A stretch of 64,000 bases of DNA from Isachenkonia alkalipeptolytica (GTDB lineage Bacteria; Bacillota; Clostridia; Peptostreptococcales; T1SED10-28): NCBI RefSeq assembly GCF_009910325.1, contig NZ_SUMG01000004.1:1-64000 (forward strand). The letters run 5' to 3'. The notes under the pieces are model-generated. The model was not told the DNA's origin. It saw nothing but the letters and a program-made list of their open reading frames with translations, and made no database searches. A program made the translations under genes and the position numbers. Positions 1 through 7,811 of this stretch are shown here, piece after piece. How positions within the stretch are numbered: position 1 is the stretch's first letter; each line of letters starts with the position of its first letter.

Positions 1-102
1 GCAAAGAAACATGGCCTTTCTTGCTTTTTAAATGAAATATTCAATTTTAACATAAAAAACAAATTAATATTTGAGTTTTAGACGACCGAAGCAAGGGGCG
101 GG

Positions 103-122
103 GTTGCATTTATACGCAACCT
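103..122. repeat. Short hairpin in the left edge region
   Basis: GGTTGC and GCAACC flank an 8-base loop. Nothing else in the first 300 bases looks like a gene; apart from this hairpin and the terminator-like hairpin at 201-228 the stretch is AT-rich and unassigned. Confidence 0.35.
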
Positions 123-197
123 GACGGTGGTTTTGTGAGGTTTTAAAATTATAAATTTCGAAACCCTTTAAATCACAACAACATAGCGGATCATCGC

Positions 198-233
198 TTA
201 AAATCTCAGGATTAACTTTCTGAGATTTTTCTC
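198..233. terminator. Terminator-like hairpin, possibly bidirectional
   Basis: AAATCTCAG (201-209) pairs with CTGAGATTT (220-228), followed by a T-rich run on the plus strand and preceded by AAAA, which is a T run on the minus strand. It could end the minus-strand regulator gene that stops at 300 and any plus-strand gene entering from the left. Confidence 0.55.
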
Positions 234-299
234 TTGTTTTTACCCCGTCTTTAAAACAAATGTAGAGTAGAATTGTCCCTGTAGCCTTTGTTTCTCTTA

Positions 300-1265
300 T
301 TATTGCAGCTGTATTCCATATTTTTCTTTTGTTATTTCAATATATTTTTTGGCAAGGGCATGATTATTTTCGATGATCATCAGATTAACGGCTTGTTGTA
401 AAGTATCCTTGCAATTCGGGTCTTTTAAGAAGTGCTGCGCCACACCCTTGCGAGCCAGTAAATTTGCTAAAGCATAGGTAATATGGTTATTAATACAAAA
501 ATCTATTCCCCGATTCGCATAGTCCAGGGCCTTTTCATCTTCATAGAGTGTATGGTAATTATAAGAAATATTTGCAATGATTTTTATGGCTAAGATTTTT
601 TCGTTAAATGAAGTATATTGATTTAAAGAGAGGGAATCCAACAAATGTTCTAATAGATGGTTGGCAAATAATAGATCGTGATCATCGGAGAACGAAAGAG
701 CAATTAATAGTAAAATTCTTTTCTCCAAGACCGTATATTGGAAGTCTATATAGTTTTGCAGTGAGAATAGAGGGTTGCTTAGGTGCATGGATTCTACGTA
801 AAGAGATCTGCTTTTCTTTAAATTTCCCTTATAGTATTCACTAAGGCCATCAAGGATTAACAAAAATTGTTTTTTTGAGTTATAGGCAATGGGCGGCTCA
901 TTATCATGGAGTTTCCCAAACTGTTCATAATCTTTCCTCAAATTTATTAATGTCTCTTCGTTATACATTGCAATCAATTTGTCTAAACGAGCATAATAAC
1001 GCATTAGTATGCTTGATGAAGAATAATTTTTATAGGCATCGATCAGATCCGTTTTGTATACTTCGGATAAAATGATTAAGGTATCAAATCTTGCAATCAC
1101 TTTGCCTTGTTCAATTCTGCGTAAAGTATCAACTGACAATCCGGACATACGGGCTACATTTCCTTGTGATAATTTAAGACCTAAACGGAGTTTTTTCGCA
1201 TAATCCCCAAAATCTTTGAAGTTAAACGATTCAAACAACTTTGTCAACCCCCTTAGACCCTGCAC
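300..1265 (-). CDS. XRE-HTH plus TPR regulator of the RRNPP (Rgg/PlcR/NprR-like) type
   Basis: This 321-residue cytoplasmic protein has an N-terminal XRE helix-turn-helix at about residues 22-75 (LGLKLSQGNVARMSGLS then a recognition helix ending RRIEQGK) and a long all-helical C-terminal part rich in aromatic and leucine residues, as in TPR peptide-binding domains. The architecture and length resemble the RRNPP family, whose members bind short exported and re-imported peptides and then change transcription. Immediately divergent from it lies a 46-codon gene for a secreted peptide, the arrangement expected for a receptor and its signal. The open frame begins at a GTG without a good ribosome site; a TTG at 1238 lies nine bases after AGGGGG and is an alternative start. 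A general XRE regulator is possible, but the paired peptide favours quorum sensing. The target genes are not known. Confidence 0.75.
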   Translation of the reverse strand: MQGLRGLTKLFESFNFKDFGDYAKKLRLGLKLSQGNVARMSGLSVDTLRRIEQGKVIARFDTLIILSEVYKTDLIDAYKNYSSSSILMRYYARLDKLIAMYNEETLINLRKDYEQFGKLHDNEPPIAYNSKKQFLLILDGLSEYYKGNLKKSRSLYVESMHLSNPLFSLQNYIDFQYTVLEKRILLLIALSFSDDHDLLFANHLLEHLLDSLSLNQYTSFNEKILAIKIIANISYNYHTLYEDEKALDYANRGIDFCINNHITYALANLLARKGVAQHFLKDPNCKDTLQQAVNLMIIENNHALAKKYIEITKEKYGIQLQ

Positions 1266-1280
1266 TTGTGCGGGTACTCT

Positions 1281-1308
1281 TTTGAATAATTTTACTATAT
1301 TATATAAT
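1281..1308 (+). promoter_or_regulatory. Possible promoter of the peptide gene
   Basis: TATAAT at 1303-1308 is preceded by TTTGAA/TTGAAT at 1281-1287, 15-16 bases upstream. It lies between the divergent regulator and peptide genes, so a regulator-binding site is expected to overlap it, but I see no clear palindrome. Confidence 0.4.
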
Positions 1309-1335
1309 TAATAGCAAAGATTGGAGGGGTAAAGC

Positions 1336-1476
1336 ATGAAAAAACGTAATGTGGGATCATTAATTTTAATATTTTTGATGGTACTAACCGTAATGTTAGC
1401 TGATCCAAGTACACAGGGACGAGATGATGACTATCCTAAAATAGGAAGCGTTGAAGAAACGGAAATCATCGGGTAA
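1336..1476 (+). CDS. Small exported propeptide, candidate signalling peptide
   Basis: This 46-codon gene starts at ATG 1336, six bases after GGAGGGG. The product begins MKKR, has a hydrophobic stretch (about residues 6-21, GSLILIFLMVLTVML), a small residue at 22 that could mark signal cleavage, and a polar acidic C-terminal tail ending EETEIIG. Size and layout match RRNPP propeptides: positively charged start, signal sequence, then a C-terminal stretch that yields a 5-8 residue pheromone. The last residues recall the NprX heptapeptide SKPDIVG of Bacillus (acidic residue, I, V or I, G at the end); this similarity is from memory and short. It is divergent from the XRE/TPR regulator, with 70 bases between the two starts. 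An IS element begins about 40 bases after the stop, so anything once cotranscribed may have been separated. It could instead be a short lipoprotein-like peptide of other use, but no lipobox cysteine is present. Confidence 0.65.
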   Translation: MKKRNVGSLILIFLMVLTVMLADPSTQGRDDDYPKIGSVEETEIIG

Positions 1477-1688
1477 GAAATTATTATTTTGAAAGCTTGA
1501 TTTGGATAGTTTATAAAATAGCCGAGAATACTCGCGACTTTAGTCGTGTAGATGAATCGGCTTCGGTTGTGGCACCGCTGTAGCGATGGATAGCAACCGT
1601 AATATGTTGTTTAATCGAACCATTAAACAGCCTCTTTGCGATAGTATTCATCCCTTACATATGTTATAATTAAGTAGAGGTGATTCCC

Positions 1689-2090
1689 ATGGCTACCATG
1701 CATTACGGACGTGGATACGTCTATTCTATTCAGTACCATTTGGTTTGGTGCGTAAAATATCGGCATCCTATTTTGCACGGACAAATTGATGCAGATGTTA
1801 AACAACTATTAGCAAAAATTGCTTCGGATAACGATATTCAAATTATTGAGATGGAATCCGATAAAGATCATATCCATTTACTGATCGACTGTAAGCCGCA
1901 GCACGTTATCCCCAGTGTTGTTAAAGCATTTAAAGGGGTCTCCGCCAGATTACTGTTTGAAAAACATCCGGAACTTAAACAACGCCTTCGGGACGGCCAC
2001 TTATGGAATTCCAGCTACTTTGTAGCAACCGTCAGTGATCATACCGAAGAACAGATCCGGAGCTACATAAAAAGTCAGAAAAAGAAATGA
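1689..2090 (+). CDS. tnpA: IS200-like Y1 (HUH) transposase TnpA
   Basis: The 133-residue protein is a single-strand DNA transposase that cuts and joins element ends through a tyrosine. The HUH metal motif is visible as DHIHLLIDC in the middle, and the catalytic tyrosine is likely in WNSSYFVATV near residue 110. The length is normal for IS200/IS605 TnpA (about 130-150). The ATG at 1689 is chosen because AGAGGTG lies six bases upstream; an in-frame GTG at 1680 lies within that site. tnpB follows ten bases after the stop. The gene appears intact, so it could in principle still move the element. Confidence 0.93.
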   Translation: MATMHYGRGYVYSIQYHLVWCVKYRHPILHGQIDADVKQLLAKIASDNDIQIIEMESDKDHIHLLIDCKPQHVIPSVVKAFKGVSARLLFEKHPELKQRLRDGHLWNSSYFVATVSDHTEEQIRSYIKSQKKK

Positions 2091-2100
2091 GGTTAAAGCC

Positions 2101-3256
2101 GTGCTGCGCCATAAAGCCTATAAATTTCGAATCTATCCGAATCGGGAGCAGGAGATCTTAATTGCTAAAACCATGGGATGTTCCCGTTTTGTCTACAATC
2201 ATTTTTTAAGTTTGTGGAATGAAGCCTATACTAAAACCGGTAAAGGGTTAACCTATCATGCCTGCTCGGCAATGATTCCTCAAATGAAAAAAGATGAACA
2301 AACCATTTGGTTACAAGAAGTGGATAGCATTTCCCTTCAGTCCTCAGTAAAAAACCTTTCCGACGCTTTTTCCCGTTTTTTCAAAAAACAAAATAAGAGA
2401 CCGCAGTTCAAAAGTAAAAAGAACCCGGTGCAAAGCTATACAACGAAAAATGTGAATAACAGTATCCGAATTGTTCATCACTCCATTAAATTACCCAAGA
2501 TCGGCCTTGTGAAGTTCGCTAAAAGTCAAGACCCTAAGGGTCGGGTGTTGAATGCAACCATCCGGAAAAACGCCAGCGGTAAATACTTTGTTTCTCTTCT
2601 ATTGGAAGAAGACATTCAGCCCTTGCCAAAAACCAATTCTGCGATTGGAGTGGACCTGGGTATTACGGACTTTGCCATTCTTTCTGACGGGCAAAAGATC
2701 GATAACCATAAATTTACTTCCAACATGGAAAAGAGACTACAACGGGAACAACGGAAGCTGTCAAGACGGGGTTTGCAGGCTAAAAAGAATGGGATCAATC
2801 TCTTGGAAGCGAAAAATTATCAGAAACAAAAACGCACGGTTGCCCGGTTGCCCGGTTGCCCGGTTGCACGAAAAAGTAATGAATCAACGGAGCGACTTTC
2901 TGAATAAGTTGAGTACAGAAATTATCAAAAGCCACGATATAATCTGTATTGAAGACTTACACACGAAAGGCATGCTCCGTAATCATAAACTGGCGAAAAG
3001 CATTTCCGACGTATCCTGGTCCGGTTTTGTGAGCCGGTTACAGTATAAAGCAGACTGGTATGGTCGGGAAGTCATCAAGGTGGACAAGTGGTTTCCATCC
3101 AGTCAAATTTGTTCAGCCTGTGGCCACAAGGGCGGCAAGAAACCCCTGAGTATCCGGGAATGGACTTGTCCTATTTGTGAGGCCCATCATGACCGGGGTA
3201 TCAATGCCAGTAAAAATATTTTGACCGAAGGTCTACGAAAACAAGCGAAAGCTTAA
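2101..3256 (+). pseudogene. tnpB: TnpB-type RNA-guided nuclease gene, frameshifted
   Basis: The first reading frame (2101-2907) gives the N-terminal and first RuvC part, including GVDLGITDF with the first catalytic aspartate near residue 185. The rest continues only in another frame up to 3256: [18 protein letters not shown] with the catalytic glutamate, a four-cysteine zinc ribbon (CSACGHKG and CPICEAHHD) and DRGINASKN with the last aspartate. The break lies exactly at an 8-bp tandem repeat (2838-2869). TnpB relatives read VARLHEKV here, which fits one GGTTGCCC followed by GGTTGCAC; this copy has two extra units (16 bases). Translation starts at GTG 2101 after AGGTTAAAGCC. With the shift the main product would be 268 residues without zinc ribbon or last catalytic residues, so it should be inactive unless the repeat length changes. 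Confidence 0.88.
2838..2869 (+). repeat. 8-bp tandem repeat causing the tnpB frameshift
   Basis: GGTTGCCC occurs three times in a row (2838-2845, 2846-2853, 2854-2861), followed by a variant GGTTGCAC (2862-2869). Loss of two units or gain of one unit would restore the tnpB frame. Confidence 0.9.
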
Positions 3257-3388
3257 ATAGTATCCAAAACCGTAGGGACTACGGGGATAGCTTGGTAAAG
3301 AAGAGAAACCGCTGTAAGTAAAGAAATAGGCTTGCAAGTATGCTCTGTTCCCAAGAATCTTATGACTTCAGTCATGAGAGGTTCAAGA
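3257..3388 (+). ncRNA. Probable right-end guide RNA (omegaRNA/reRNA) region of the IS element
   Basis: In IS605-family elements the guide RNA of TnpB covers the end of tnpB and the right end, with the guide reading into flanking DNA. Here 132 noncoding bases follow tnpB and end in the terminal hairpin at 3359-3378. Only position and hairpin support this call; the 5' end, if transcribed, is unknown, and the nuclease gene is broken. Confidence 0.4.
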
Positions 3389-3410
3389 TTAAAATGTAGG
3401 AGTTGATTTA

Positions 3411-4034
3411 ATGAGCTTTGAAATTTACCTGATAATATGTGTGATTGGGCTAATACTGATGATGAACGGATTTCGGAAAATTCGAAGAAGAGATCTGTAT
3501 ACCCAAAGTCCATTGGCAGGATGGTTGATTGTTTTCGCCACCTTTGTGTTTCAGCTGTTTCAATTGGAACTCTTTGTTAATGATCTCCAGGGATCCTGGT
3601 TTCTTTACGGACTTTTGGCTATCCTTGGCATTGCAACGGTAGGCCTTTTTATCAGAGCCCTTCGCCGGGAGATGAATCAAACCCGGATTCGGATTCACAA
3701 TATGGAGCCGAAGGAAGCAGAGGAAATGGTCATCGCCCAGCTTGAAGAAAAAGAAGTGGACTACAGCCTTGAAACCGGCGGTGGGAAAAGACGGATATAC
3801 AGCTTCCCGATCTTTAAAGGGCAGATCATCCTGGAAAGCGATTATATTTCGAAAAACCATCAGTTAATCAGTTTTCAACAGATCAGTGAAATTCCCATGG
3901 GTCGGGAGATCATTGAAGATCTTAAAGAAGAAAGCGAAAAACGGGAACGGCCCCTCTCTATGATCCTGGGGATTCCCGATCTCTTCATGGGAGGACTGTT
4001 TTTTGTAACGGGGATAATTCTAACTCAGATATAA
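3411..4034 (+). CDS. Membrane protein of unknown function
   Basis: This 207-residue protein has three predicted membrane segments in the first 85 residues (about 4-20, 38-56 and 63-82), a soluble stretch of about 100 residues with a small alpha/beta look (MVIAQLEEKEVDYSLETGGG, then IYSFPIFKGQIILESD), and a fourth hydrophobic segment at the C-terminus (about 187-205). A ribosome site TAGGAG lies eight bases before the ATG. The gene starts only 23 bases after the IS right end, so its native promoter may have been moved away and it may once have belonged to the peptide/regulator locus upstream. I do not recognise the family. Confidence 0.7.
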   Translation: MSFEIYLIICVIGLILMMNGFRKIRRRDLYTQSPLAGWLIVFATFVFQLFQLELFVNDLQGSWFLYGLLAILGIATVGLFIRALRREMNQTRIRIHNMEPKEAEEMVIAQLEEKEVDYSLETGGGKRRIYSFPIFKGQIILESDYISKNHQLISFQQISEIPMGREIIEDLKEESEKRERPLSMILGIPDLFMGGLFFVTGIILTQI

Positions 4035-4061
4035 CCCTTGAACCAATCCTCAAAGAAGTTC

Positions 4062-4125
4062 AAGAATCACTTACAGTAAGAATCACTTACAGTAAGAATC
4101 GCTTACAGCAAGGATCGCTTACAGT
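4062..4125 (+). repeat. Four tandem 16-bp repeats
   Basis: AAGAATCACTTACAGT is repeated four times without spacers (4062-4077, 4078-4093, then two slightly diverged copies to 4125). Each junction forms the 11-bp palindrome CTTACAGTAAG or a variant of it. It lies between a membrane protein gene and the 4-hydroxybutyryl-CoA dehydratase gene. It may be a repeated protein-binding site or simply slippage-generated DNA. Confidence 0.85.
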
Positions 4126-4137
4126 ATGAAAAATTGT

Positions 4138-4157
4138 AAACCTTCGGGTTTCTTTTA
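4138..4157 (+). terminator. Small UUCG-loop terminator
   Basis: AAACC (4138-4142) and GGTTT (4147-4151) enclose a TTCG loop and are followed by CTTTTAT. The stem is short but the UUCG loop is stabilising. It would end the membrane protein transcript. Confidence 0.5.
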
Positions 4158-4218
4158 TCAACCCTAATGGGGAATCATTTGCCCAAGGTGTAGTGAAATC
4201 AAAAGAAGGAGTGATTGT

Positions 4219-5664
4219 ATGCCGTTGAAAACCCCAAAGGAATATGAACAGAGTTTACGAGCGCTGAATCTCGAAGTATATCTCTTCGGAGAGCGGGTCA
4301 AGTCCCCGGTGGATCATCCGATTATTCGACCGTCGCTGAACTCGGTGATGAAAACCTATGAACTGGCTCGGGAAACGGAATATAAAGACTTAATGACGGT
4401 AGAGTCCAGCTTAACGGGAAAAACCGTCAACCGCTTTACCCATCTTCATCAAAGCACGGAGGAACTGATTCAAAAGGTGAAAATGCTCCGGCTCCTCGGC
4501 CAAAAAACCGGGGCATGTTTTCAGCGATGCGTGGGGATGGATGCCTTTAACGCCGTCTATTCAACGACCTATGAAACCGATCAGGTTCATGGGACGGAAT
4601 ATCATAAGCGATTTGTGGATTTCTTAAAATATGTCCAGGAGGAAGACCTGACCGTAGACGGGGCCATGACCGACCCGAAAGGGGACCGGGGATGTGGGCC
4701 CTCCCAGCAGGAGGATCCCGATGTGTTTTTACGGATCGTAGAAACTAGGGAGGACGGCATCGTCGTCCGAGGGGCGAAGGCCCATCAAACGGGAATCGTA
4801 AATTCCCACGAAGTGCTGGTGATGCCTACCATGGCCATGAAGGAAGAGGATAAAGACTATGCGGTATCCTTCGCCGTCCCCACAGACAGTCCCGGCATTA
4901 AAATTATATACGGGCGTCAGTCCTGCGATACCAGGAAGCTGGAGGATGGGCTGATGGACCGCGGTAACTTTAAATACGGAGGCCACGAAGCTTTGGTGGT
5001 CTTTGATGATGTGTTTGTTCCCAAGGACAGAATTTTCCTGTGCGGAGAATTTGCTCATTCCGGGACCCTGGTTGAGCGATTCGCCGGGTATCATCGACAA
5101 AGCTACGGCGGATGCAAAGTGGGAGTCGGGGACGTGCTGATCGGAGCAACCGCCTTGATTGCAGACTATAACGGGGCGGCAAAGGCCTCTCATGTAAAGG
5201 ATAAGATCATTGAAATGGTTCATTTAAACGAGACCCTTTATTCCTGCGGAATCGCCTGTTCATCCCAGGGAAGCCCCACCAAGGCAGGAAACTATCAAAT
5301 CGACATGCTTTTGGCCAATGTATGTAAGCAAAACGTTACAAGAATGCCCTATGAAATTGCAAGACTGGCCGAAGATTTGGCCGGGGGAAATTTTGTAACC
5401 ATGCCTTCGGAGCAGGATCTTAAGAGTCCGGAGATCGGACACTATGTGAAAAAATATTATAAAGGGGCCAAGGGATCTACGGAAGATCGCTGGAAGGTGA
5501 ACCGCTTAATCGAAAACATGACCCTGGGTACCGCAGCGGTGGGCTACCGAACGGAATCCATGCACGGTGCCGGTTCTCCCCAGGCCCAGCGAATTATGAT
5601 CAGCCGGCAATCAAATCTTGAGGGTAAAAAAGATCTTGCAAAGGATTTGCTGGATATTGATTGA
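4219..5664 (+). CDS. abfD: 4-hydroxybutyryl-CoA dehydratase / vinylacetyl-CoA isomerase
   Basis: The enzyme dehydrates 4-hydroxybutyryl-CoA to crotonyl-CoA with a [4Fe-4S] cluster and FAD, a key step when anaerobes ferment 4-aminobutyrate or succinate. The 481-residue length and acyl-CoA-dehydrogenase/HpaB-like fold signature fit. The cluster ligands known from Clostridium aminobutyricum (C99, C103, H292, C299) are matched by C100 and C104 in GACFQRC and by H292 and C299 in YHRQSYGGC. The GGAG ribosome site lies seven bases before ATG 4219. No CoA-transferase, 4-hydroxybutyrate dehydrogenase or crotonyl-CoA reductase gene is adjacent, so the rest of the pathway must lie elsewhere. The family also contains dehydratase paralogues with other substrates, but conserved ligands and close length make this call strong. 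Confidence 0.92.
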   Translation: MPLKTPKEYEQSLRALNLEVYLFGERVKSPVDHPIIRPSLNSVMKTYELARETEYKDLMTVESSLTGKTVNRFTHLHQSTEELIQKVKMLRLLGQKTGACFQRCVGMDAFNAVYSTTYETDQVHGTEYHKRFVDFLKYVQEEDLTVDGAMTDPKGDRGCGPSQQEDPDVFLRIVETREDGIVVRGAKAHQTGIVNSHEVLVMPTMAMKEEDKDYAVSFAVPTDSPGIKIIYGRQSCDTRKLEDGLMDRGNFKYGGHEALVVFDDVFVPKDRIFLCGEFAHSGTLVERFAGYHRQSYGGCKVGVGDVLIGATALIADYNGAAKASHVKDKIIEMVHLNETLYSCGIACSSQGSPTKAGNYQIDMLLANVCKQNVTRMPYEIARLAEDLAGGNFVTMPSEQDLKSPEIGHYVKKYYKGAKGSTEDRWKVNRLIENMTLGTAAVGYRTESMHGAGSPQAQRIMISRQSNLEGKKDLAKDLLDID

Positions 5665-5826
5665 CGCGTAAGCTCGTAGAAGAGCATTCCCTCAACGCTC
5701 ATAAAAAGCAGGTAACCTAGAAACGGGTTTAAAGAAATTTTCAAGTGCCCCTGATTTATGTAACTTAGTTCCGGCAAATTGTCAATACAGTAACAAAATT
5801 TAATATTTGATGGGAGAGATCAAGCC

Positions 5827-6276
5827 ATGGGTAAAAGAGTAACCATCAGCACGATTGCGATCCTGGTATTAATCCTAGTGGGATTTGGGGTTGTAAGCTG
5901 TACCGGAGAATCGAATAATCAAAATCTAACGGTATCGATTCGTAGTTACGAGGAGGTTCCCGAACGGGTACAGGAATCCATTGATGAAATGTTTGACCGA
6001 ATGATCGCCGAGGATCGGGATGAAGAAAGTGCATCAATGTCCTGGGGGGAAACCCAGTATCACGTCCTTGTTCCCGGGGAAGGAAGAGCCGTGGAAATTC
6101 TGGAAATGGGGGAGGATGAAGCCAAGGGTCGAGGAAAGAAAGTGGTTTATACCTTCGTAGAACAGGAGGGAAGCGATGTAGAAGAGGAGATACAGCGATT
6201 TAAAGAGGACATGGTGATCATCGAAGTTGAAAACTATCAACCAGGGCATTTTACCCTGACGAAAAGAGGAAGCTGA
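5827..6276 (+). CDS. Small lipoprotein of unknown function
   Basis: The 149-residue product has a lipoprotein signal peptide with hydrophobic core (about residues 8-20) and lipobox VVSC with the lipidated cysteine at 25. The mature part is about 125 residues, acidic, with no cysteine and no recognisable motif. A GGGAGAG ribosome site precedes the ATG. It stands alone between abfD and a convergent transporter gene and ends at a shared terminator. The C-terminal VYTFVEQEGSDVEEE stretch suggests an alternating beta fold, but the function cannot be read from sequence. Confidence 0.75.
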   Translation: MGKRVTISTIAILVLILVGFGVVSCTGESNNQNLTVSIRSYEEVPERVQESIDEMFDRMIAEDRDEESASMSWGETQYHVLVPGEGRAVEILEMGEDEAKGRGKKVVYTFVEQEGSDVEEEIQRFKEDMVIIEVENYQPGHFTLTKRGS

Positions 6277-6303
6277 TCCACTTATAAAAAAATCGAATTA
6301 AAA

Positions 6304-6341
6304 AAAGAACCTTGCCTTTTACCGGACGAGGTTCTTTCTTT
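6304..6341. terminator. Bidirectional terminator between convergent genes
   Basis: AAAGAACCT (6304-6312) pairs with AGGTTCTTT (6329-6337); A-rich DNA precedes and T-rich DNA follows, so it can serve both the lipoprotein gene and the minus-strand transporter gene. Confidence 0.85.
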
Positions 6342-6366
6342 ATGATAATGAAAATATAAGGAGTTC

Positions 6367-7620
6367 TTAGACCGATGCTTCCGTGGTTGCGGGCTCCATT
6401 GTTTTTTCGGGAGTCGGAGCCGTAACTTTTAGCGCCAAATACATTCCTACGATACTAAGGAGTCCGGAGATGACATAGCTGTAAGCATAGCCCCCGGTAT
6501 AGTCCCGAATGAGTCCGCCGACTAAAGGTCCGAATACGCCGCCGATACCCCAGGCAGTGATGACAAAGCCGTAGTTCACGCCAAAGTTTTTCATTCCAAA
6601 GTAGTCTCCGGTAATGGCCGGGAAAACCGTGAGCATACCACCGAAGGTAAAGCCCACCATGGCAACGCTTAGGATTAATAATGCGGGAGTTGCCGCAAAG
6701 GGTAAAATAATGTAGGCAACCACCTGTAACAAAAACATCGAGAGCAGGGATTTGGTTCGTCCGATCTTATCGGAAATAATTCCCCACTGGAGTCTTCCGA
6801 AGGCATTGAAAACCGCATAAATCGATGCCAGCATAAAGCCGTTGGTGATTCCCGACTGTTCCAGGCCGATATTGGAAAGCTGACCGATAATCAGCAGTCC
6901 TGCAAAGGTGCCGCAGGCAAACATGGACCAGATCATTTTAAACTGTTTGGTTTTTAACATCTCACCGGATTGAAATTCCTTCGTGGCGGTGGTGGAGAAA
7001 GAGGGTTTTACCTTAATGGTTTCCGATTCCTCCGGTGCCGGGGGAAGGTAGCCTTCCGGCGGGTTTTTAATCAGTTGAGCAAGGGCCATAATACCTACGA
7101 AAAAAGAACTGCCCAATACGAAAAAGGTGGTTTCGATGCCATAATTTCCAATAAGATAAGTGGTTAAGGGGCCTACGTACACCGGGGCTAAACCGAATCC
7201 GCTAACCACGGCCCCGGAGATGACCCCTCTTTTACTGGGGTGAAACCATTTTACAGCTGCAGGGGTGGGTGCGGAATACCCGGTTCCCATGGCAATGCCA
7301 AAGATCAGTCCGAAGGTTATGGTCAGGCTTACAGGGGTTAACAGTAAACCCGATAGATTCAGGCCGATTCCCGCAAGGATTGCGCTTCCCATAATAACCT
7401 TTCGGGGTCCGAATTTATCCTGTAGCTTTCCTCCGGGAACCATGGAAAATGCGAACATGGCACAGGCCAGCATATAAGGGATTTGTGTCGCTGTGGCACT
7501 CCATCCAAGATTCATCAGGGCTGCAGAGATTACCCCCCAGGCATAGAGGGTACCGAGCATTAAGTTCACGCCTAGTCCTGCCAGTAGTACGATGATACCT
7601 TTGTTAAAAGCGGTTTTCAT
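6367..7620 (-). CDS. MFS transporter, OFA (oxalate/formate antiporter-like) family
   Basis: The 417-residue protein has 12 predicted membrane helices in two halves. It shows OFA-family signs: N-terminal LGVNLMLGTLYAWGVIS, the loop GGKLQDKFGPRKVIM between helices 2 and 3, and GIAMGTGYSAPTPAAVKWF in helix 4. Members exchange small carboxylates such as oxalate, formate or other monocarboxylates; the substrate here cannot be told. A central acidic loop of about 30 residues divides the halves. The gene has an AGGAG site before ATG 7620 and faces a divergent radical SAM gene. The neighbourhood with hydroxybutyrate and lactate metabolism suggests an organic-acid substrate, which is inference. Confidence 0.85.
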   Translation of the reverse strand: MKTAFNKGIIVLLAGLGVNLMLGTLYAWGVISAALMNLGWSATATQIPYMLACAMFAFSMVPGGKLQDKFGPRKVIMGSAILAGIGLNLSGLLLTPVSLTITFGLIFGIAMGTGYSAPTPAAVKWFHPSKRGVISGAVVSGFGLAPVYVGPLTTYLIGNYGIETTFFVLGSSFFVGIMALAQLIKNPPEGYLPPAPEESETIKVKPSFSTTATKEFQSGEMLKTKQFKMIWSMFACGTFAGLLIIGQLSNIGLEQSGITNGFMLASIYAVFNAFGRLQWGIISDKIGRTKSLLSMFLLQVVAYIILPFAATPALLILSVAMVGFTFGGMLTVFPAITGDYFGMKNFGVNYGFVITAWGIGGVFGPLVGGLIRDYTGGYAYSYVISGLLSIVGMYLALKVTAPTPEKTMEPATTEASV

Positions 7621-7711
7621 CCATTCAACTCCTTTTAAATTTTTATAAGATGATAACGGTCAATTATACCATCTCCCATTATACTTATTCTTATATTGAT
7701 ATACAATAACT

Positions 7712-7740
7712 TTGACAGATATATTACTATTTTATATATT
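7712..7740 (+). promoter_or_regulatory. SigmaA-type promoter for the radical SAM gene
   Basis: TTGACA at 7712-7717 and TATATT at 7735-7740 are 17 bases apart, about 72 bases before the start codon. The region is very AT-rich. Confidence 0.7.
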
Positions 7741-7811
7741 TATTTTAAAAACGGGTATAAAGTGGGAAAGAACACTGTGCATCAGGAAATTATAAAATGG
7801 AGGGTTTTCCA

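Larger units (their letters stand above)
1515..3388 (+). mobile_element. IS200/IS605-family element (tnpA + broken tnpB)
   Basis: The element holds a Y1 transposase gene and a tnpB-type gene in the same direction. Subterminal imperfect hairpins typical of this family are seen at both ends: CGCGAC-TTTA-GTCGTG at 1533-1548 on the left and CTTATGAC-TTCA-GTCATGAG at 3359-3378 on the right, followed by GGTTCAAG. The left edge is placed after TTTAT (1510-1514), a plausible target/TAM sequence, and the right edge at about 3388; both edges are estimates to within a few bases because this family makes no terminal inverted repeats or target duplications. It lies between the signalling-peptide gene and a membrane protein gene that begins 23 bases after the right end. 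Confidence 0.85.

Noticed and set aside
103-233. Riboswitch or attachment site at the left edge
   Set aside because: Only a short hairpin and a terminator-like hairpin are present; no known aptamer core or tRNA end was found.
4062-4125. CRISPR-like array
   Set aside because: The 16-bp units are directly adjacent with no spacers and no cas genes are near; it is a simple tandem repeat.
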